DNA of 54,500 nt from assembly GCA_017438745.1 (NCBI GenBank), contig JAFRUS010000096.1:1-54500 (forward strand), read 5' to 3'. The translations under genes and the position numbers were made by a program. Position 1 is the stretch's first letter; each line of letters opens with the position of its first letter. The stretch is from Oscillospiraceae bacterium. Lineage in GTDB: Bacteria > Bacillota > Clostridia > Oscillospirales > Ruminococcaceae. Shown in pieces: positions 1 to 7,312 of this stretch. The notes below the pieces were generated by a model, which did not search any database, had not been told where the DNA came from, and worked only from the letters and a program-made list of their open reading frames with translations.

Positions 1-139
1 CAAGAACCCCAGCTTTAATCAGAGCTTCCTTCGATACTTTCTTAGCCTCTTCTCTGTCCATCGTTCTTAGTTTTTCAATATATTCCTGCATACCACGAAT
101 GTATTCTTCGTGAGTAGGTCTTCTTTTTACTTCAGTCAT
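1..139 (-). CDS. Small charged protein, 3' end outside window
   Basis: The reading frame starts at an ATG at 139 (complement). An AGGAGG ribosome binding site lies at 148-153, 8 bases upstream. The frame stays open to the window edge, giving 46 residues that begin MTEVKRRPTHEEYIRGMQEY. The peptide is highly charged and predicted helical, with no motif I recognise. It lies just beyond the integrase terminator, so it could be the last gene of the mobile element or the first chromosomal gene outside it. The function is unknown. The gene is called from its RBS and open frame only. Confidence 0.6.
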   Translation of the reverse strand, partial: MTEVKRRPTHEEYIRGMQEYIEKLRTMDREEAKKVSKEALIKAGVL

Positions 140-230
140 TTTACATTCCTCCTGAAACACAAATTTGCTTTACAATAATATTATACTACATTATCAGCTG
201 AAAATCTATATATTTGGAAAGCATCTCCAC

Positions 231-266
231 AGAAAAATAGCCAGTGTCATATCAAACAACACTGGC
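231..266 (-). terminator. Intrinsic terminator after integrase
   Basis: A perfect 8-bp stem GCCAGTGT/ACACTGGC (240-247 with 259-266) has an 11-nt loop. Reading leftward it is followed by TATTTTT, just after the integrase stop codon. This is the classic form of a rho-independent terminator. Confidence 0.85.
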
Positions 267-274
267 ATTCTATT

Positions 275-1576
275 TTACTTCCCGTATAGTTCGTTTAGTC
301 TGCTTACGCACTCCCTTCTCTTATCATCTGTGACATGCGTATAAATGTTCTGAGTAACCAGACAGTTCTTATGTCCAAGCCGCTCCGAAATATATTTTAT
401 ATCCATTCCACTGTCACAAAGCATTGTTGCGTGAGTATGGCGAAGAGAATGAAAATTGAAATCTTTACAGATACTTTTATGAATCACTCTTGTTGTGTGC
501 TGTAAAGTTCTTGAATTAACATAGCTGCCGCATTCTCTCACACAAACAAAATTAACTTCATATTCTGTTTCCATTTCACTGATAGGATTGTCTGGTACGC
601 CTATTTCATTTTTCTTTACTCTGAACTGCAGCGGATAACGTGACCAGTATCTTATATAGAACTCGCCATATGATATCTTCATTCTTACCTGTTTATCCTT
701 CTCTCGCTTGAGAAGATCAGCTAAACCATCACTTATTTCAACAGATCTAAAAGAATTATACTTTGGATTTGAAAAATACCAGTAACCATTACCTTCTTCT
801 TTCTGACCGTTACTTGAAATCTTAGACTCGTTTGTTTTATTCTTATCTTCTAACCATTGAATCTGTCTGTTTACATTGATCACTTTGTTTTCAAAATCTA
901 CATCCTCCCACACAAGAGCAAACACTTCACCAAGCCTCATACCACATTCATATGCGATCCTGAGCGGGATATGTGAAGAACTTCCTTCAGGAAATCTTTC
1001 AAATATCTTTGCCATGGTTTCTGGATTCACAACTATCCTTGCTCCTTTTCGCGTGTCAGTTAAAGGTGTTTTGTTTTTCGGGATCTTCAATCCAATCGCA
1101 GGAGATGATGCTATATAGTTATTGTCCACGGCATATGCCATACTCTTGGAAAGCACCGCAATTAAAACACTTAACGTATTGGGTGAATATCCTTCATTAA
1201 ACATATCCATCACAAATGATTGAAGCTGTTCCCTGCTGATATTTCTGAGCAGATATCTACCTAACTTCGGATTGATATTATTTCTGACTTTCTTTTCATA
1301 TCCCTTTACAGTTGTTTCCTTAAGATCAATTCTACAACTTTTTTCCAGCCATATCTTCAAGAAATCTCTTAAAGTTATATCCTTACACGGACTAACTGAA
1401 CCTTTTTTATAGTACTGTGCCATTGCCTCCGTTCCTGCAGCTTGTGCTTCTTTCTTAGTTTTAAACCCGCTCCTACGAGCACGCTTTCTCTTGCCATCAA
1501 CTGCGGCAATTTCAAACCAGTATTCCCAGTGCTTTTCGCCGCTTCTGCCCTTATGTTCTTTTAAATGTAATTTCAA
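275..1576 (-). CDS. int: Tyrosine recombinase (phage/ICE-type integrase)
   Basis: Site-specific recombinase expected to integrate and excise this element. The protein has about 433 residues. An N-terminal arm-binding domain holds the WEYWFEIAAVDGKRKR stretch, followed by a SAM-like core-binding domain. The C-terminal catalytic domain shows the family residues: Arg in GMRLGE (about 214), HSLRH (His and Arg about 376 and 379), His in LGHKN (about 402) and the nucleophile Tyr in QNIYTHV (about 412). The open frame runs back to an ATG at 1630, but those 18 extra codons are a GC-rich terminator hairpin. A TTG at 1576 with AAAGGA about 10 bases upstream (1587-1592) is the likelier start. It lies downstream of the excisionase gene and is separated from it by that terminator. 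Tn916-like integrases are the closest group by motif pattern (inference). Confidence 0.93.
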   Translation of the reverse strand: MKLHLKEHKGRSGEKHWEYWFEIAAVDGKRKRARRSGFKTKKEAQAAGTEAMAQYYKKGSVSPCKDITLRDFLKIWLEKSCRIDLKETTVKGYEKKVRNNINPKLGRYLLRNISREQLQSFVMDMFNEGYSPNTLSVLIAVLSKSMAYAVDNNYIASSPAIGLKIPKNKTPLTDTRKGARIVVNPETMAKIFERFPEGSSSHIPLRIAYECGMRLGEVFALVWEDVDFENKVINVNRQIQWLEDKNKTNESKISSNGQKEEGNGYWYFSNPKYNSFRSVEISDGLADLLKREKDKQVRMKISYGEFYIRYWSRYPLQFRVKKNEIGVPDNPISEMETEYEVNFVCVRECGSYVNSRTLQHTTRVIHKSICKDFNFHSLRHTHATMLCDSGMDIKYISERLGHKNCLVTQNIYTHVTDDKRRECVSRLNELYGK

Positions 1577-1593
1577 ATTAACATCTTCCTTTC

Positions 1594-1626
1594 GTAAAAA
1601 CGGAGCGGCAGTAAATAGCCGCTCCG
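1594..1626 (-). terminator. Terminator/attenuator between xis and int
   Basis: A 9-bp perfect stem CGGAGCGGC/GCCGCTCCG (1601-1609 with 1618-1626) is followed, reading leftward, by GTTTTTACG. The integrase RBS comes directly after it. Readthrough of this hairpin would set how much integrase is made relative to excisionase. Confidence 0.8.
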
Positions 1627-1658
1627 CCATTCATACAAGCTACGCCTTTAATCTTGAC

Positions 1659-1901
1659 TTATGAGCCGCTTTTAATATCTTCAACTTTCAATTCAATTAC
1701 TTCATCAAGATTTTTTAGATCCATGCCGTTGTATGCTTCTAGGAAACGATCTATTTCAACGGCAGCTATCTTAAAGCCGCCAAGGTTCATAGCCTTAATA
1801 AGCCTGTGCTTTATGAGTCCATAGACCACTACCCTGCTAACACCTAACAATTTCCCAGTCTCAGCAACAGTAAATAGCTTCTTATCTAGTTTATTATCCA
1901 T
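1659..1901 (-). CDS. xis: Excisionase-type HTH DNA-binding protein
   Basis: 80-residue protein. A winged-helix MerR/excisionase-like domain (HTH_17 type) spans about residues 9-55: LFTVAETGKLLGVSRVVVYG is the helix-turn-helix, and GGFKIAAVEIDRFLEAY is the wing and last helix. An AGGAGG site precedes the ATG by 7 bases. It sits directly upstream of the integrase in the same direction, the usual xis-int order, so its likely role is directing excision. It could instead be a small transcription regulator. The acidic tail (LKNLDEVIELKVEDIKSGS) is not part of the domain. Confidence 0.8.
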   Translation of the reverse strand: MDNKLDKKLFTVAETGKLLGVSRVVVYGLIKHRLIKAMNLGGFKIAAVEIDRFLEAYNGMDLKNLDEVIELKVEDIKSGS

Positions 1902-1930
1902 TTTACTCCTCCTACTATGATAATATACAT

Positions 1931-4036
1931 TTATAGTAAATCATTATTACTTTCCTCTTTTTCCAAATCAATCGATTCTTTAACATCAAAGAATTCCCGA
2001 GATGGTGATAAAACTTTTTCTATACCTGCAAATTTCAGCACCTCATTAACGGTACTTACCTGCATTGTTTCTTTCAGCACCTGCTTATAGCCTTGAGTCT
2101 CTTCATTAGCATTTACTATAGTCTTTTTCAACTTATTATACGCTTCTTTCCCCTGATCTGACTTGGTAAATTCTTCAAAATCCTCTTTAACTGAACCTGA
2201 AAATGCAATCTCTTTATCATATCCGATAAACATTTGATCCGTTATATCATCATGATTATCAAAGAGATTAAGAACCTTTTGTACAAAAGCATATTTATTA
2301 TCACACATTTCATCTTTAAGTTCTTTCAAAAAAGTATTTAGCCGTTCTAAGCGCTCAATCCCAAGTTTATTTACCATTAGTTTCTTTTCTGAAGCAGAGT
2401 AATATACAAATGGATTTGAAGGATTAGTTTCCATTGTGGAATCAGGATCACGAGTTAATTTCCGTGCTCTTTCTAGCTGAAAATAAATCTTACTAAGTTC
2501 AATTCCAATATCCGAAATCGAGTAATTTGGAATATATACGGTAATTGTTTGAGGATTGCTCCTTTTCACCCTAATTCTCCCAATCACCTGTATCATCTCA
2601 GTGAAATCCCAAGTCTCTGCCACAACAACTTTTATGTCAGAATCTGTCAATGAAACGCCATTCTCCATAACCTTGGTCGCTATCAGGGAATCTGAATCAA
2701 AACTTTCATTATAAGCAATCTGGGTTATTTCAGCTCGCTTATCTTCTGAAGAATACACATGTATTGCATCACCCAAATTTTCCTGTAGTTTTTTTACTTT
2801 TTCGATGTCATTGACATATACAAAACATTTTATATCCTCCTCGTTGTACCGTTTTATTCTATCAAAGAGCACTTCTTCATCATGAGGATTATAAAATTTA
2901 AAGTCCAAGTAATTCCAATCATTATTCATTAAATACACAATCTTGATACGACTGTTTGATGAATCAGAAATTCTACAAAGCAAATCCACATCAGTATTCT
3001 CATCTACGTGCAACTCAATTCTTTTGTTTGCTGTACTTACTCGTTCCATAGATGAAATATAATCTATTATTTCATCATCGGTGCCAGTAAGGTAGATACG
3101 AATTGTATCATCTAAATGTGATTTAATATAATCAAGCACTCTTTGACCGTAAGTCGAAAAAGTAGAATCTTCCACAGGAGAGTGTATTTCATCAAACAAA
3201 AAAACAACATTCTTTAGATTATGTAGCTTTCTATTCAATACAAATTCCTGATAAGTAAGAATATGAATGTTTTCCGGAGGACTAATTCTTTCAACAATTT
3301 CAGGCAAGAATTTTTTATTGTGATACGAACACAGAAACTGAATTTTGCAAGCTTTACGATTAGTAAGAAAAACTACCGTTTTCCCCTGCTCTGAGCACAG
3401 CTTAATGATACCTTTCAAAGTAGTTGTTTTCCCGCTTCCGGTACCTGCAAAAATAGCTGCAGCTTCTCCAAATTTGAGTTTTCCAATGTCTTCATCCAAT
3501 ACAATAGATGAAAGATACTCTTTCGAGTCTCCAATGTAGTATTTTTCAGTACTCAGAAGCATTCCCCAATACTTTGAATCCACATGATTCCGTAAAAAAT
3601 CGTCTCTGACTGCACTAACTTCCTTCAACTTTTGTTCGTACATCCAATTGGTTGGAAGGTGCATATTAGGATCGTTCATCCAAGGAGGGAACAGACATAT
3701 ATTTAGTTCGTTCGTCCAAGGAGGAGGGAGACTAATATTTGGTCCGTTCACTGCAGGAGGAAGCGGAATGCTTGGGCCGTTCACCGCAGGAGGAAGCGGA
3801 ATGCTTGGTCCGTTCACCGAAGGAGGAAGCGGAATGCTTGGTCCGTTCACCGCAGGAGGAAGCGGAATGCTTGGTCCGTTCACCGCAGGAGGAAGCGGAA
3901 TGCTTGGTCCGTTCACCGAAGGAGGAAGCGGAATGCTTGGTCCGTTCACCACAGAAGGAAGCGTACACATATTCTGTCCGTTCACGAGAAGAGGCAGGCA
4001 CATATTCGGGTCGTACATTTCATTGTAATTATTCAT
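1931..4036 (-). CDS. SF2 helicase/ATPase with proline-rich tandem-repeat N terminus
   Basis: 701 residues from an ATG at 4036, with GAAAGG 8 bases upstream. The open frame continues to 4279, but that part is inside an inserted miniature transposon. Helicase motifs in order: Walker A GTGSGKTT (198-205), DEIH motif II (282-285), TGT motif III (317-319), motif V-like ATKVMENGVSLTDSD (about 453-467) and motif VI QVIGRIR (483-489). This is a complete superfamily 2 core. Residues about 22-100 are an 11-residue repeat of the form VNGPSIPLPPA, with more degenerate copies on either side. The C-terminal 180 residues are charged and unassigned. It is probably a DNA remodelling or replication helper of the element. 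The exact family is not recognised, and the repeat may be a flexible spacer or a binding surface. Confidence 0.75.
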   Translation of the reverse strand: MNNYNEMYDPNMCLPLLVNGQNMCTLPSVVNGPSIPLPPSVNGPSIPLPPAVNGPSIPLPPAVNGPSIPLPPSVNGPSIPLPPAVNGPSIPLPPAVNGPNISLPPPWTNELNICLFPPWMNDPNMHLPTNWMYEQKLKEVSAVRDDFLRNHVDSKYWGMLLSTEKYYIGDSKEYLSSIVLDEDIGKLKFGEAAAIFAGTGSGKTTTLKGIIKLCSEQGKTVVFLTNRKACKIQFLCSYHNKKFLPEIVERISPPENIHILTYQEFVLNRKLHNLKNVVFLFDEIHSPVEDSTFSTYGQRVLDYIKSHLDDTIRIYLTGTDDEIIDYISSMERVSTANKRIELHVDENTDVDLLCRISDSSNSRIKIVYLMNNDWNYLDFKFYNPHDEEVLFDRIKRYNEEDIKCFVYVNDIEKVKKLQENLGDAIHVYSSEDKRAEITQIAYNESFDSDSLIATKVMENGVSLTDSDIKVVVAETWDFTEMIQVIGRIRVKRSNPQTITVYIPNYSISDIGIELSKIYFQLERARKLTRDPDSTMETNPSNPFVYYSASEKKLMVNKLGIERLERLNTFLKELKDEMCDNKYAFVQKVLNLFDNHDDITDQMFIGYDKEIAFSGSVKEDFEEFTKSDQGKEAYNKLKKTIVNANEETQGYKQVLKETMQVSTVNEVLKFAGIEKVLSPSREFFDVKESIDLEKEESNNDLL
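3741..3971. repeat. 33-bp tandem repeat inside helicase gene
   Basis: Six near-identical 33-bp units begin at 3741, 3774, 3807, 3840, 3873 and 3906. A seventh (3939-3971) diverges in its second half, and degenerate units continue on both sides. Each unit encodes 11 residues, so copy-number change keeps the frame. Differences between units are mostly single bases (GCA or GAA giving Ala or Ser). The low divergence implies recent amplification or ongoing homogenisation. Confidence 0.95.
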
Positions 4037-4091
4037 TATATCAACCTTTCTGTATTTCCTTAAATTTCTGAATATGTTATAATAATTATTA

Positions 4092-4488
4092 TTGTATATG
4101 CCGGCACCAGAACCGCACCTGCACGGAGTATCGACCGCACGCTGCCGGAGAAGAACCGCACTGTACTTTATTAGGTACTTTTCATGGTGTTCGTCCAGTC
4201 CGTTCGCATTTATTCCACAGTCCACTTGACAGCAAGCCTCTATGAGCGCGGTAGTCCGGCAGCACAGGCAGGAAGCCACGAGGGCTGCTGCCTGGCCACC
4301 AGCCTACCACACTCATTCTCACTGTCAAGCGGCTTTTGCGGCATAAAAGCTCACTTATGCAGAGCGTGAAGAATGGATTGTCCTTGATCTGAAACCGGTG
4401 CGGTTTTCGCCCGGCAAAGTGCGGTTCTAGGTCCGGCAAGGTGCGGTTCCAAGTCCGTGTCGTTGCGGTTTATAATCCGGCATATACA
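4092..4488. mobile_element. 397-bp non-autonomous transposon (MITE) with iterated ends
   Basis: The ends are perfect 12-bp inverted repeats: TGTATATGCCGG (4092-4103) and CCGGCATATACA (4477-4488). Inside them are inward-facing copies of a repeat with core (G)AACCGCAC. Three are on the left, with ACCGCAC at 4111, 4133 and 4154. Four are on the right in the opposite sense, with GTGCGGT-like cores at 4398, 4419, 4441 and 4463. Spacing is 22 bp next to the ends and 21 bp at the innermost pair on both sides. TGT/ACA ends, end-proximal iterons of about 22 bp, the 3+4 arrangement and a 5-bp duplication match the layout of Tn7-type transposon ends bound by TnsB-like transposases. The unit carries no transposase gene, so it must be moved in trans. 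It sits between the divergent helicase and orphan genes. The family assignment is inference. Confidence 0.85.
4225..4360. other. Nested hairpins in the core of the miniature transposon
   Basis: The interior folds back on itself in nested arms. CTTGACAG (4225-4232) pairs with CTGTCAAG (4322-4329), enclosing TGAG..GGTAG with CTACC..CTCA, and then CAGGCAG with CTGCCTG at the centre. Next to it, GCATAA/TTATGC (4341-4346 with 4355-4360) and GCTTTT/AAAAGC (4332-4337 with 4345-4350) are mutually exclusive stems. This could be a structured RNA cargo or a DNA cruciform. Open frames across it are short and show no recognisable protein. Confidence 0.5.
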
Positions 4489-4582
4489 ATTATGAGATTT
4501 CTGTTTAAATCTCTTGTAATCATTATAGTATAAGTACTAAGAAACTAACCCCGAAAAAAACCCGAAAAAAGTGAGAATTACT

Positions 4583-5494
4583 ATGACTGATAAAAGCGCT
4601 TGCACCAGACAAAATTTTCTTAAAAAAATGATTGACGGTGTTTTTATACATCACTCATTAAAATGCATTTCAAACATATCCGATTCAAATCCTGATAGAA
4701 TCGAGTATGTAGATACTGATATTATAGATTCATGTAAAAAGAATAAATTTGGAAACACATCTAAAAAACAAGTGTCTGATCTCTTTGAGCCGATCTTCAA
4801 ATATAAAGGTATAAAAGTCGAAGTTCCATTTAAGAACATCGAAATCAGCAGTACTGAATTTTACCAAAGCAGAGCACGAAACTATATTAAAAAACTGATC
4901 CAAGACGATCAGCATTATTGTAAGTTAATCGATGAAATCGAACTTGCTGAATTAGAAATTATTTTTAAAGAAATAATCAACCTCATTTTTCCGTACACAT
5001 GTAATACTGAAAAACCTGAAAATGATCCGTTTCATGAGCAGGAAGAAGAAATACGTGATCTAATAAAGAAAAAACTTCTGGAGCACGAAGATAAAAAGAC
5101 CGAACTAGGCATTGTTTTTGAGAGTGATTTGCTATTTGAATATTCAGATATCAATAACTATATATCTGATAATAAAATGGACTATATTGATTTAAATGAG
5201 ACCCCTATCTCAACATTCAGCAATAATACTGTGTATAAATATAAGGCGGAACTCTCTATAGAAATTGATGCATTACGCTCAACGGTAAATGTTGCATTCA
5301 GCTTATACGGTACAGAAAAGTCTATACAGACAGAATACTTTGGTTGGATTGGTCGAGAAATAGCTGATGATATAATGATACCTAAAGAAGTTATACCCGC
5401 AATATGCTTTTTTACTATTATAGATGGGCATGAAATTATGCTGCAAATACTCGAGGAAATTTCTCTTATAGAATTAGATACACCTTATCTTTAA
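4583..5494 (+). CDS. Hypothetical protein, mobile-element cargo
   Basis: About 303 residues from the ATG at 4583. A GTG at 4571 in the same frame is the alternative start, and neither has a strong RBS (only GTGAG upstream of the ATG). The protein is rich in Lys, Asp, Glu, Ile and Asn, with no signal peptide and no transmembrane segment. The central part (about residues 90-180) is predicted helical and charged. The C-terminal part looks mixed alpha/beta. I recognise no family. It is divergent from the helicase gene, with the miniature transposon between them. A hairpin follows it and separates it from the convergent resolvase. The low-GC codon use matches the rest of the element. Confidence 0.6.
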   Translation: MTDKSACTRQNFLKKMIDGVFIHHSLKCISNISDSNPDRIEYVDTDIIDSCKKNKFGNTSKKQVSDLFEPIFKYKGIKVEVPFKNIEISSTEFYQSRARNYIKKLIQDDQHYCKLIDEIELAELEIIFKEIINLIFPYTCNTEKPENDPFHEQEEEIRDLIKKKLLEHEDKKTELGIVFESDLLFEYSDINNYISDNKMDYIDLNETPISTFSNNTVYKYKAELSIEIDALRSTVNVAFSLYGTEKSIQTEYFGWIGREIADDIMIPKEVIPAICFFTIIDGHEIMLQILEEISLIELDTPYL

Positions 5495-5509
5495 ATATAA
5501 ACTCTAAAC

Positions 5510-5562
5510 GTTCTAGGTTCCACAAATCATACATCTCACAACATTATACTGGAACCTAAAAC
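5510..5562. terminator. Long inverted repeat between convergent genes
   Basis: GTTCTAGGTTCCA (5510-5522) and TGGAACCTAAAAC (5550-5562) form a 13-bp inverted repeat with one mismatch and a 27-nt spacer. It lies in the 85-bp gap between the convergent orphan gene and resolvase. There is no clean U-tract. It is either a shared terminator or a protein-binding site. Confidence 0.45.
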
Positions 5563-5579
5563 TGCAAAGATCCATCACA

Positions 5580-6134
5580 CTATAATTCATTTTCTTTTAG
5601 CATTTTATCAAGCGTAGGTCTGCTTACTCCGATCAGCTTTGCAAACTGACTCTTGTTGATCTCACGCTTTATGAACCGTTCATAGTATTTATCGAAATCC
5701 TGAACCGACTTACGTTTTCTGCCGGAGTACTTGCCTTCCCTCTTGGCGATGGCAATTCCTTCTCGTTGTCTTTCCAAAAGGTTAGCTCTTTCAAATTCAT
5801 TGATAGCACCAATCATTGTGAGCATCAGCTTCCCAGTAGGTGTACTGGTATCTATGTTTTCCTTGTTACTGACAAGATTCACGCCCTTCTGATTTAACGC
5901 ATCAACAATATCAAGCAAATCCTTGGTAGAGCGGGCAAGACGTGAAAAATCATGAATATGAACAGTGTCACCTTCTCGCGCAAATTCTAAAAGTTCCTGA
6001 AGTTTTGGTCTGTTTGTATCTTTGGCTGAAACCTTTTCTGTAAACCATTTTTCTATATTGTATTTTTCCATTGCTTCAATCTGCCTCTGTTCATTTTGTT
6101 CTACTGTAGATACTCGTACATAAGCTATCCTCAT
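5580..6134 (-). CDS. Serine recombinase (resolvase/invertase family)
   Basis: 184 residues from the second ATG (6134), which has AGGAG 9 bases upstream; an ATG at 6140 is too close to that RBS. The resolvase catalytic domain spans residues 1 to about 135. It begins MRIAYVRVST, with the nucleophile Ser in RVST, followed by DFSRLARS (catalytic arginines) and the long E helix (TMIGAINEFERANLLERQREG). A short C-terminal helix-turn-helix follows (INKSQFAKLIGVSRPTLDKM). The length fits a small resolvase/invertase, not a large serine integrase. Its likely role is resolving co-integrates or dimers of the element, since a separate tyrosine integrase is present. Repeats upstream may be its site. Confidence 0.92.
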   Translation of the reverse strand: MRIAYVRVSTVEQNEQRQIEAMEKYNIEKWFTEKVSAKDTNRPKLQELLEFAREGDTVHIHDFSRLARSTKDLLDIVDALNQKGVNLVSNKENIDTSTPTGKLMLTMIGAINEFERANLLERQREGIAIAKREGKYSGRKRKSVQDFDKYYERFIKREINKSQFAKLIGVSRPTLDKMLKENEL

Positions 6135-6171
6135 TTTCATCGTCTCCTTTGTAAAGTAAATTCCTGATGTG

Positions 6172-6249
6172 TTTTACAGTCTGTAAAAATACTCAGAATA
6201 TAATTCTATTTTTACAGAAGCAAGGTCATCATCAAATGTAAAATTACAG
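6172..6249. promoter_or_regulatory. Candidate resolvase site: TTTTACAG repeats
   Basis: Upstream of the resolvase, TTTTACAG and CTGTAAAA form a palindrome (6172-6188, centre 6180). It is followed by another TTTTTACAG (6209-6217) and TGTAAAATTACAG (6237-6249). Multiple inverted copies of one motif beside a resolvase gene suggest subsites of a res site or an autoregulatory operator. The function is inferred from position. Confidence 0.4.
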
Positions 6250-6300
6250 TGTACTCTATTTTTAAGGCAAAATTATTTTTTCCGTAAAATTATTTTTAGT

Positions 6301-6340
6301 ATCCGGACATCTTCTCAGATGTCCGGATCTATTTTTATTT
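6301..6340. terminator. Strong hairpin terminator after the amidoligase operon
   Basis: A perfect 10-bp stem ATCCGGACAT/ATGTCCGGAT (6301-6310 with 6319-6328) has an 8-nt loop. On the plus strand it is followed by CTATTTTTATTT. It lies just past the amidotransferase stop, so it may stop leftward transcripts too, though the U-rich side is rightward. Confidence 0.7.
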
Positions 6341-6351
6341 CATATCTTGAA

Positions 6352-7308
6352 CTACACAATGGCACAGCATTCTACAGCATCTTTTATAAGCTCAGGTTCG
6401 TATAGCATTTCTTCGATCTCTTCAACTGAATAATATCCACTTTCGAGAAGTGTCATAACATCACTTGGATCAGTGCCGAAACTGCTGCATATTTCAAGCA
6501 ACTGTGAAACCGAATCATCCTCATCCAGATTATTCAGGTCATCGAAGTGATAAAGATGGCACCAGCTGTCATAGACCGGGATCCTGTAATTATTACTTGT
6601 AAATTCTGAATGTTCAAGTTTCCCCGTATTGTCTATCTTAACAATGTCCCCGTCATGCAGATTAATTACAGTAAACTTTGTTCTGTTAAGTCCTGTTTCA
6701 TATAAAGCCTGATTGAGAATTGAGCGGGTAGATGCATACACGTAAAGACCAAGTTCTTTAAAGTGTACTAAGACTAAAGGATTATCGCCTTTAATTATGT
6801 ACAGTGAATTCTCCTGATCCAGCACTGTAAAGGTAAACGTCCCCTTCACTGTTTCAGCCATAAATCTTAAGGAATCGAAATTAAGTTCACCCTGTTGCTC
6901 GATAAGCTGTACAGCTACATAACTGTCCGTTTCAATCCTAGTTTCCGGCAAGCTATATTTTTCTCTTAGCTCATTATCGTTATAAAGAACCCCATTATGA
7001 GCAAAAGCAAATTTCTTTCCTGCTCTAGCGATGAAAGGATGATTGTTATAGTTCTTATCTTTATCTCCCTGAGTTGCCATTCGTGTATGTCCCATAACTG
7101 CATTCGCACAAGCAGGAACATGAAATTTTATTTTATGAGCGGCTTTGGGCTTTTTGTACACAATAACCTTGCCTAAGTATGTATAGGCGATACCAGCAGC
7201 ATCTATTCCCCTTTCTTCAGCTGCATTTGCAAGACTTTGTGTCAGTTTTCTCAGAAGCTTAATACCAGCCTTCCCCTTGTATGATGAAAAACCAAATAGC
7301 GCACACAT
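6352..7308 (-). CDS. Class II glutamine amidotransferase (Ntn-type, GATase II)
   Basis: 318 residues. The chosen start is the ATG at 7308, giving Met-Cys: after Met removal Cys2 is the N-terminal nucleophile this family needs. The frame upstream (to 7344) would bury it. Family motifs: RGIDAAGI (about 33-40), GHTRMAT with Arg about 76, NNHPF (88-92), AHNGVLYN with the oxyanion Asn-Gly (about 105-106) and ETDSY with Asp about 128. The domain hydrolyses glutamine to release ammonia. No synthase domain such as PurF or AsnB follows. The last 90 residues are acidic and unassigned. It starts 4 bp after the stop of the amidoligase gene, with its RBS AGGAGG (7321-7326) inside that gene, so translation is probably coupled. 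It likely feeds ammonia to, or trims products of, the amidoligase (inference). Confidence 0.88.
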   Translation of the reverse strand: MCALFGFSSYKGKAGIKLLRKLTQSLANAAEERGIDAAGIAYTYLGKVIVYKKPKAAHKIKFHVPACANAVMGHTRMATQGDKDKNYNNHPFIARAGKKFAFAHNGVLYNDNELREKYSLPETRIETDSYVAVQLIEQQGELNFDSLRFMAETVKGTFTFTVLDQENSLYIIKGDNPLVLVHFKELGLYVYASTRSILNQALYETGLNRTKFTVINLHDGDIVKIDNTGKLEHSEFTSNNYRIPVYDSWCHLYHFDDLNNLDEDDSVSQLLEICSSFGTDPSDVMTLLESGYYSVEEIEEMLYEPELIKDAVECCAIV

Positions 7309-7312
7309 TCCT

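Larger units (their letters stand above)
4087..4493. repeat. 5-bp target site duplication ATTAT flanking the miniature transposon
   Basis: ATTAT occurs at 4087-4091 immediately outside the left TGT terminus and at 4489-4493 immediately outside the right ACA terminus. Five-base duplications are typical of Tn7, Tn552/Tn5053 and Mu-type DDE transposases. Confidence 0.8.

Noticed and set aside
3741..3971. CRISPR-like array
   Set aside because: Units are contiguous with no unique spacers, and they encode an in-frame peptide repeat.
3648..4071. Long open frames on the plus strand and in another minus frame across 3.65-4.07 kb
   Set aside because: They are translations of the 33-bp repeat in wrong frames (33 is divisible by 3, so all frames stay open); no RBS and no domain.
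4182..4439. Short proteins inside the miniature transposon
   Set aside because: They overlap iterons and hairpins, lack RBS, and their composition (Arg/Pro/Ser-rich) follows the GC-rich repeat.
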